NCBI RefSeq assembly: GCF_030373185.1
Contig: NZ_JAUCZH010000004.1
Location: forward strand, 1 to 64,000
Direction of reading: 5' to 3'
DNA length: 64,000 bases
Source: Tabrizicola sp.
GTDB taxonomy: Bacteria > Pseudomonadota > Alphaproteobacteria > Rhodobacterales > Rhodobacteraceae
Positions 57,853 to 64,000 of the stretch are shown in pieces. The notes below the pieces were generated by a model. It was not told where the DNA came from, made no database searches, and saw nothing but the letters and a program-made list of their open reading frames with translations. The translations under genes were made by a program, and so were the position numbers. Within the stretch, counting starts at the first letter, position 1; every line of letters begins with the position of its first letter.

Positions 57853-59613
57853 TCATTCTGCTGCTTCCTGATTTTTGCCGAGGATCGGCAACTGCATTTC
57901 AAACACCGCCCCACCGCCATCGCCGTTCCGGGCAGTCAACCTGCCGCCAAGGTCGGTCACGATGCCCGAGGAGATGGCAAGGCCAAGGCCCACGCCTTCG
58001 CCGGGTTTCTTGGTGGTGTAGAACGGCTCGAAAAGATTCTCGAGTTCGGTAATTCCATGGCCATTGTCGCGCACCGTAAGCATCGCCGTTTCGCCTGCTG
58101 ACAGCAGGATGTCGATCTGCGGAGCTTTCACGTCCTTGGTCGCGTCAAGCGCATTGCGCAAAAGGTTGATGATCACCTGTTCCAGCCGGATGCGGTCAGC
58201 CATGACCAGAACCGGCTGGCGCGGCATGCCTCGGCTGATCTTCACGACCCGGGCCTTCAACTGCGGCTCCATCATCGCAAGCGCCGAAGACACGCAGGCG
58301 CGCAGGTCAACCTCCTCGAAGGCCTCGCCGCCCTTGCGGGCATAGGATTTCAGTTGCCGGGTGATCGCGCCCATGCGTTCGATCAGATCGTCGATCCGCT
58401 GAAAGCTGGACAGGGCCTCTTCGGGCCGCTTGCGCTGAAGCAGAAGGCGGGCGCCGGCAAGATAAGTCTTCATCGCGGCAAGGGGCTGGTTCAATTCATG
58501 ACTGACCGCTGCCGACATTTCGCCAAGGGCCGCCAGCTTCGAGGACTGCGCCAGCGTCAATTCCGCCACTTCAAGATCCTTCTGCACCTTCTCACGCTCG
58601 GCAATCTCGCGCTGAAGGCGGGCGTTCAGCGCCCGAAGCTCTGCAGATTCCCGCTGAAAGCTTAGCGAGCGTGACCAGGCCCGCCGCGACAGGATGTAGA
58701 AGGTCAGCGCCATCAGGATGGCAAAGCCCATGATCTCCAGCGCCAGAATCCCGTTCACCTGTTCGCGGACCGATCCATAGGCGGTGAAGGTCTGGATCTT
58801 CCAGCCCCGGAAAGGAACCCGAGCCTCGGTCCGCATCACGGCCTCACCGCGGACATAGGCATCGGGCGGGTTCTGCGCCCAGTCGGCTGTGGCCCGCAAC
58901 GCCCGGGCAATGGCCGATGGCGGATCACGCAGCGCCAGCGCCTCGGCAACCGGCAGGCCGCGCCAGCGCGATTCCGTGGCAAGAAGCACTGTGCCTTCGC
59001 TGTCGGTCACCAGCACCGCATCCTGAAGGCCGGACCAGGCGCGTTCGTATTTCATCAGGTCAACCGAAACGACGATGACCCCCAAGGTCTTGCCCTCGGC
59101 CTGAAGTGACCGCGAATAGACAAAATCATACCCACCCGATTCGCGTTTGACGGCAGTGAAGATCGTCTCTTTCGTCCGTTGGGCATCGACGAAGTAGGTG
59201 TCGTTGCGGTTGTTGGTGCCAAGGATGTTGCGGTTGGTTGCACCCACGACGCGCCCGTCATTGCCCAGAAGCCGGATCGACGCGACGCCGATCTGCGCCT
59301 GAAGCGCGATGAGTTTCGCCGATGTGCGGGAGAAATTGCCTTCGCGCAGGGCCTGCACCAGTTCCGGGTCACGCGACAGCAAAAGCGGAACCACCGAAGT
59401 CCGCTGCAATTCGGCCATCAGGTTACCGGTGTAAAGCGCCAGCCGCACCTCTGCCCGGCTGCGGGTATCGGCGGTGTAGCGGTCAGTCAGCAACCGGTTC
59501 GATACAAGCACAACCCCGACGGCAAGCAGGACCAGAAGCCCGACCGCAAGCTTGACGCGCCAAGGCAAGCCCTGGGCGGATGCAGGTTGTTGAAGCGGGC
59601 CGGATCTTGTCAT
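57853..59613 (-). CDS. dctB: C4-dicarboxylate sensor histidine kinase DctB-like
   Basis: AAVSHELNQPLAAMKTYLAGARLLL; periplasmic double-PAS-like sensor between two TMs; start MTRSGPL. Confidence 0.92.
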   Translation of the reverse strand: MTRSGPLQQPASAQGLPWRVKLAVGLLVLLAVGVVLVSNRLLTDRYTADTRSRAEVRLALYTGNLMAELQRTSVVPLLLSRDPELVQALREGNFSRTSAKLIALQAQIGVASIRLLGNDGRVVGATNRNILGTNNRNDTYFVDAQRTKETIFTAVKRESGGYDFVYSRSLQAEGKTLGVIVVSVDLMKYERAWSGLQDAVLVTDSEGTVLLATESRWRGLPVAEALALRDPPSAIARALRATADWAQNPPDAYVRGEAVMRTEARVPFRGWKIQTFTAYGSVREQVNGILALEIMGFAILMALTFYILSRRAWSRSLSFQRESAELRALNARLQREIAEREKVQKDLEVAELTLAQSSKLAALGEMSAAVSHELNQPLAAMKTYLAGARLLLQRKRPEEALSSFQRIDDLIERMGAITRQLKSYARKGGEAFEEVDLRACVSSALAMMEPQLKARVVKISRGMPRQPVLVMADRIRLEQVIINLLRNALDATKDVKAPQIDILLSAGETAMLTVRDNGHGITELENLFEPFYTTKKPGEGVGLGLAISSGIVTDLGGRLTARNGDGGGAVFEMQLPILGKNQEAAE

Positions 59614-59659
59614 GACCAAAGACTAGGGCCGCCCCGGGCGCGCCTCAAGCCAAGGCATG

Positions 59660-60328
59660 TCAGGCCAGCGCCATCCCGCCCATCAGCGAGGCGAACAACG
59701 GGCGGCCATCTTCGCCCCCCAGCGCCGCCTCAACGGCGCGTTCGGGGTGGGGCATCATTCCCAGCACCCGGCGGTTTTCCGAAAGCACCCCGGCAATGTC
59801 GGCCATGCTGCCATTGGGGTTGTCGCAATAGGTGAAGGCGATGCGGTCATCGCCTTGCAAACGCGACAGGCCTTCGGCGTCGATGGTGTAGTTGCCGTCG
59901 TGATGAGCGATGGGAACGTGGATCGTCTGACCCGGCACATAAGCGGCCGTATAGGCGCTATCCGTGGTGGCGACCCGCAGCGCCACCGTCTTGCAGACGA
60001 ACTTCAGCCCTGCATTGCGCATCAAGACGCCGGGCAAGAGGCCCATTTCCGTAAGCACCTGAAAGCCGTTGCAGATTCCAAGGACATAGCCGCCCCGGTC
60101 GGCATGGGTGCGAATGGCGGTCGAGATCGGCGATTGGGCGGCAATGGCGCCGCAGCGCAGGTAGTCCCCGAAGGAAAACCCGCCCGGCACCCCGACCACA
60201 TCCACGCCCGTGGGCAGATCGGTATCCTTGTGCCAGACCCGCGCCACCTCAAACCCGGCGCTTTCAAAGGCGGTGGCAAGGTCACGGTCGCAGTTCGAGC
60301 CCGGGAAGGTGACGACGGCAGCTTTCAT
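59660..60328 (-). CDS. purQ: phosphoribosylformylglycinamidine synthase subunit PurQ
   Basis: [51 protein letters not shown]. Confidence 0.97.
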   Translation of the reverse strand: MKAAVVTFPGSNCDRDLATAFESAGFEVARVWHKDTDLPTGVDVVGVPGGFSFGDYLRCGAIAAQSPISTAIRTHADRGGYVLGICNGFQVLTEMGLLPGVLMRNAGLKFVCKTVALRVATTDSAYTAAYVPGQTIHVPIAHHDGNYTIDAEGLSRLQGDDRIAFTYCDNPNGSMADIAGVLSENRRVLGMMPHPERAVEAALGGEDGRPLFASLMGGMALA

Positions 60329-60457
60329 GGACGATTCCCCGGTATCTGGCGGTTGGTCGCGTCATAGCGCAAGGCCGCGGCAAGGGCTACCCCCAGCACT
60401 ACCCTTCCCCAGCAGGGTAGCGCTTGGCGCTTGCGCCACGGGGCGTTAGGGTCGGGC

Positions 60458-61849
60458 ATGCTTGCTGAAACCGCCCTTGCCGAATTGCGCGCCCTGTTCG
60501 GGACGCAGATGTCCATCGCACCGGCCGTGCTTGCCGCACACGGGCAAAGCGAAAGCCTTGTTACAGCGGGTCTGCCGGATGCCGTGGTGTTCCCGACCAC
60601 AACGGATCAGGTCGCAGCCCTTGCCAAGTGGTCCAGCCAGCACCGTGTCCCACTGATCGGCTGGGGGGCCGGCACATCGCTTGAAGGACATGCGCTGGCC
60701 TTGCACGGAGGAGTCGTGGTCGATTTCCGCGACATGGCCGCGGTGCTGGAGGTCCGGCCCGAAGATCGGCTGGTGCGGGTTGAACCCGGCATCACGCGTG
60801 AGGTGCTGAACCACGAACTGCGCTCGACCGGGCTGATGTTTCCCGTCGATCCCGGTGCCAATGCCTCGATCGGGGGGATGGCGGCGACGCGGGCCTCTGG
60901 CACGACCGCCGTGCGCTACGGCACGATGCGCGACAATGTGCGCGGCTTGACGGTGGTTCTGGCCGATGGCCGGGTGATCCGCACCGGCACCGGTGCGCCC
61001 AAATCGGCGGCAGGCTATGATCTGACCGCGCTTTTCGTCGGGTCCGAAGGTACGCTGGGCCTGATCACCGAACTGACCTTGCGGCTGCATGGCCAGCCCG
61101 AAGCGGTGATGACGGCGGTGGCGGCCTTTCCGGGGGTGGCGCAGGCCGTGGATTGCGTGATTGCCACGATGCAGATGGGCCTGACCCCGGCGCGGATCGA
61201 ATTTCTGGACGTGGAAACCGTTGCCGCCTGCAACGCCTTTTCCGGGCTAAGCCTGCCCCTTGCCCCACAGCTTCTGGTCGAGTTTCACGGCCACCCCGAC
61301 GGTGTTGCTGAAGACACCCGCCGCTTTCGCGACATTGCCGAAGGGTTCGGGGCCGATGGGCTGCAATGGGCGGAACGTCAGGAAGACCGCACCCGGCTTT
61401 GGGCCGCACGCCACAGCGCCTATCGCGCGATCCTTGCCTCGCGTCCCGGGGCGAAGGCGGTGGTGACGGATGTCTGCGTGCCGATATCGCGCCTGTCGCA
61501 GGCGGTGGACGAGACTCGGGCAGATATTGCGGGTTCTGGGATACCGGGGCCGATCCTTGGTCATGTCGGGGACGGCAATTTCCACGCGATCTTGCTGGTG
61601 CGCCCCGGCGATGCCGCCGAGTTTGCCACCGCGAAAACCCTTGCCGCCCGGATGGCAGACCGAGCCTTGCGGCTGGGCGGAACGATCACCGGCGAACATG
61701 GCGTGGGCTTCGGCAAGCTGGGCCATATGGAGGCCGAACATGGTGCAGGTTGGGACGTGATGGCCACGCTGAAGCGCGCGCTTGATCCCCTTGGGTTGAT
61801 GAACCCCGGCAAGGTCATCCCCGGCAGAACCGGGGACGGCCCGGCTTAA
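60458..61849 (+). CDS. FAD-binding oxidase (glycolate oxidase GlcD / D-lactate dehydrogenase-like)
   Basis: WGAGTSLEGHALALHGGVVVDFRDM; DPGANASIGGMAATRASGTTAVRYGTMRDNV; GTITGEHGVGFGK. Confidence 0.93.
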   Translation: MLAETALAELRALFGTQMSIAPAVLAAHGQSESLVTAGLPDAVVFPTTTDQVAALAKWSSQHRVPLIGWGAGTSLEGHALALHGGVVVDFRDMAAVLEVRPEDRLVRVEPGITREVLNHELRSTGLMFPVDPGANASIGGMAATRASGTTAVRYGTMRDNVRGLTVVLADGRVIRTGTGAPKSAAGYDLTALFVGSEGTLGLITELTLRLHGQPEAVMTAVAAFPGVAQAVDCVIATMQMGLTPARIEFLDVETVAACNAFSGLSLPLAPQLLVEFHGHPDGVAEDTRRFRDIAEGFGADGLQWAERQEDRTRLWAARHSAYRAILASRPGAKAVVTDVCVPISRLSQAVDETRADIAGSGIPGPILGHVGDGNFHAILLVRPGDAAEFATAKTLAARMADRALRLGGTITGEHGVGFGKLGHMEAEHGAGWDVMATLKRALDPLGLMNPGKVIPGRTGDGPA

Positions 61850-62007
61850 AGATCAAAGCTCGACCGACGAAACAGACCGTTGTCCACTTCACGCTGACGC
61901 CGTTCAAGGTCGATCCGCGAGACGGAAGCATTCAGATAATCCCGCTCCAGTTCCGCAAGCGACGGAAAGTTGCGCAGCGACTTCAGGGATTTCAAGATAT
62001 TGAGCAT
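61846..62007 (-). CDS. small protein (DUF3563-like)
   Basis: 53 aa MLNILKSLKSLRNFPSLAELERDYLNASVSRIDLERRQREVDNGLFRRSSFDL. Confidence 0.65.
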   Translation of the reverse strand: MLNILKSLKSLRNFPSLAELERDYLNASVSRIDLERRQREVDNGLFRRSSFDL

Positions 62008-62204
62008 GACAGACTTCCTTTGTTCTTGATCAGAACATAGGACGCCGCAGCGCAGCATTACAGGTCGGGATCGGGAAAGCCGTCATGCGCCAAACGCATG
62101 GCTTGTGTCATTTTGCCGTAACGACAGGCAAAGCGCCCGAAAGCGCGGCACTCGATTGCAGATTTTTTCGCGGTCTTGCCGCGCATTGGCCTGACAAGCG
62201 CCAG

Positions 62205-63848
62205 TTATCCCTGCAACAGCGCACGGGCCGCCGCGCGCGCTGCATCCGAGACGGTGTCACCGGCCAGCATCCGCGCAATTTCCTCGACCCGCTCGGACGC
62301 GGCAAGGGCGGTGACGGTTGACAGCGTCTGGTCCGCGACCACCCGCTTTTCCACCCGCCAATGCCGCGCACCAAAGGCCGCGACTTGCGGCGAATGGGTC
62401 ACCACAAGCACTTGCGCCCCGGTGGCCAGCGCCTGCAACCGCCGACCCACGGCATCGGCCGTCGCCCCGCCGACCCCGCGGTCAATCTCGTCGAAGATCA
62501 GGGTCTGGCCGGGGCTGTCGCCCGTCAGGCAGACCTTCAGCGCAAGCAGGAACCGGCTCAGCTCGCCGCCCGAAGCGATCCGGTTCAGCGGACCGGAAGA
62601 CGCGCCGGGGTTGGTGGCAACCGTAAAGGTCACCGCATCCATGCCATCCGGCCCGGGTTCTGCGGGCGCGAACTCGGTAACAAAGACCGCCCGTTCCATC
62701 TTCAGCGGGGCCAGTTCCGCCGCCATGGCCGCATCAAGCCGCCCGGCCGCGTCACGCCGGACACTTGTCACCCGCGCGGCTTCGGCCTTGAAGGTCACAT
62801 CGGCCTCGGCCACCGCCTTTTGCAGCCGGGAAATTCCTGCGGCCCCACCGTCGATCGCCGCCAGACGCGCCCGCAAGCCATCGGCAAACCCGCCCAGATC
62901 ATCGGCCAGTACGCCATGCTTGCGCGCCAAGGCACGGATCGCGAACAGGCGTTCCTCGACCTGCTCCAGTTCACCGGGGTCAAAGTCCAGGGCCTCCAGC
63001 GCGACCTCGACGCCTTGCTGGGCTTCCCCCAGTTCGATCAGCGCCCGATTGAGCGCGGCAAGGGCCGGGTCAAGCCGCCCCTCGGCCTTGTCGGCGGCCC
63101 CTTCCAGCCAGCGCAGCGCATCGCGCATCCGGCCTTCGGCGCCCGCGTCCGACAAGGCGGCATGGCCCTTGGCCACATCTTCCCGAATCCGCGCGGCCCC
63201 CTGCATCAGGCGACGGCGCGCATCCAGCGCCGCGTCTTCGCCAGCTTCCGGGCTCAGCTTGTCCAGTTCGCCAACCGCATGGCGCAGGAATTCCTCTTCC
63301 GCGGCAGCCCGTTCCAGCATCGCCTCGGCCTCGGCCAAGGCGGCCCGCGCTGTCCGGCGGGCAGCCCAGGCCGCGCGCAAAGGGGCAAGGTCCAGTCCGG
63401 CATAGGCATCCAGAAGGGCGCGGTGGCCGCGCGGGTTCAAAAGGCCCCGATCATCATGCTGGCCGTGAAGCTCTACCAGATGCTCCGAAAGATCGCGCAG
63501 CACCTCGCCCGAGACGCGGCGGTCATTCACCCAGGCTGTCTTGCGACCATCCGCGAAGTTGACTCGGCGCAGGATCAACTCGCCCTCAGTGTCGATCCCG
63601 GCTTCCGACAGCACCTTGCGCGCGGCATGGCCAGCCGGCAGATCGAAGACCGCCGTCACCTCGCCTTGCGTTGCCCCTTGGCGGACAAGTTCCGCCCTGC
63701 CCCGCCAGCCCAGGACAAAACCCAGGGCATCGAGCAGGATCGACTTGCCTGCCCCTGTCTCACCGGTGAGCACATTGAGTCCGGCGCCAAGGTCCAGCGT
63801 CAGCCGATCAATGATCAGCACATCACGGATATCAAGACTTCGAAGCAT
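62205..63848 (-). CDS. recN: DNA repair protein RecN
   Basis: MLRSLDIRDVLIIDRLTLDLGAGLNVLTGETGAGKSILLDALGF; FDEIDRGVGGATADAVGRRL. Confidence 0.97.
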   Translation of the reverse strand: MLRSLDIRDVLIIDRLTLDLGAGLNVLTGETGAGKSILLDALGFVLGWRGRAELVRQGATQGEVTAVFDLPAGHAARKVLSEAGIDTEGELILRRVNFADGRKTAWVNDRRVSGEVLRDLSEHLVELHGQHDDRGLLNPRGHRALLDAYAGLDLAPLRAAWAARRTARAALAEAEAMLERAAAEEEFLRHAVGELDKLSPEAGEDAALDARRRLMQGAARIREDVAKGHAALSDAGAEGRMRDALRWLEGAADKAEGRLDPALAALNRALIELGEAQQGVEVALEALDFDPGELEQVEERLFAIRALARKHGVLADDLGGFADGLRARLAAIDGGAAGISRLQKAVAEADVTFKAEAARVTSVRRDAAGRLDAAMAAELAPLKMERAVFVTEFAPAEPGPDGMDAVTFTVATNPGASSGPLNRIASGGELSRFLLALKVCLTGDSPGQTLIFDEIDRGVGGATADAVGRRLQALATGAQVLVVTHSPQVAAFGARHWRVEKRVVADQTLSTVTALAASERVEEIARMLAGDTVSDAARAAARALLQG

Positions 63849-63887
63849 CTGGCCTGCCTGCGGGGTGCGCGCCTGCACGCACCATCC

Positions 63888-64000
63888 CTACAACCACTCG
63901 CCCCGGACCATCTGGCGATAGACCTGACGCAGCCAGCTTTCGCCCTTTGCCTCGGGTGACAGTCCCTTGCCCTTCAGCAGGCGGAAGCTGTCATCGTAGA
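63888..64000 (-). CDS. partial CDS running off the right edge, product not identified
   Basis: Minus frame ends YDDSFRLLKGKGLSPEAKGESWLRQVYRQMVRGEWL-stop upstream of recN. Confidence 0.55.
   Translation of the reverse strand, partial: YDDSFRLLKGKGLSPEAKGESWLRQVYRQMVRGEWL

Noticed and set aside
1-64000. CRISPR arrays, tRNAs, rRNAs, IS elements or prophage
   Set aside because: No regularly spaced direct repeats, tRNA-like cloverleaf apart from tmRNA, transposase, integrase or phage structural ORF was recognised by eye; tRNAscan/ISfinder searches would be decisive

Overview
The window looks like a contiguous stretch of high-GC alphaproteobacterial (Rhodobacteraceae-like) chromosome. I saw no rRNA, tRNA, CRISPR array, transposase or phage gene. 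From left to right it contains: amidohydrolase, agmatinase-like, bactofilin, MFS, M32 peptidase and ctaA genes; a class-III aminotransferase with a GntR regulator; a beta-mannoside/xyloside-type sugar utilisation locus (GH43, GH2, Gfo/Idh oxidoreductases, sugar-phosphate isomerases, a sugar ABC transporter and a divergent LacI regulator with a clear operator); a phr-cfa-trgA-trgB stress/tellurite operon; a class-V aminotransferase divergent from a PotD-like binding protein; a two-piece, circularly permuted tmRNA whose tag is directly readable (ANDNRAPMALAA); a DUF1194 protein; chrB/chrA-like genes; sspB; fumC; small conserved genes including a ribbon-helix-helix protein; a corrinoid/DUF1638/BHMT methyl-transfer group; a PA0069-family radical SAM gene with a LexA-type box; purC-purS; TctDE plus a solute-binding protein and TctCBA; a P450/membrane hydrolase pair; ccdA; tusA-like; rne; DctBD-like; purQ; a GlcD-like oxidase; and recN. 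The observations most worth checking are: the DctD-like regulator lacking the GAFTGA loop; the SOS box in front of the radical SAM gene; a pseudoknot (SAM riboswitch-like) leader before the BHMT gene; near-identical operators shared by two aminotransferase loci 20 kb apart; twin TTCGAA-centred palindromes before the RHH gene; and dispersed intergenic repeats. All names come from reading translated ORFs and recalled family features. No database search was run.
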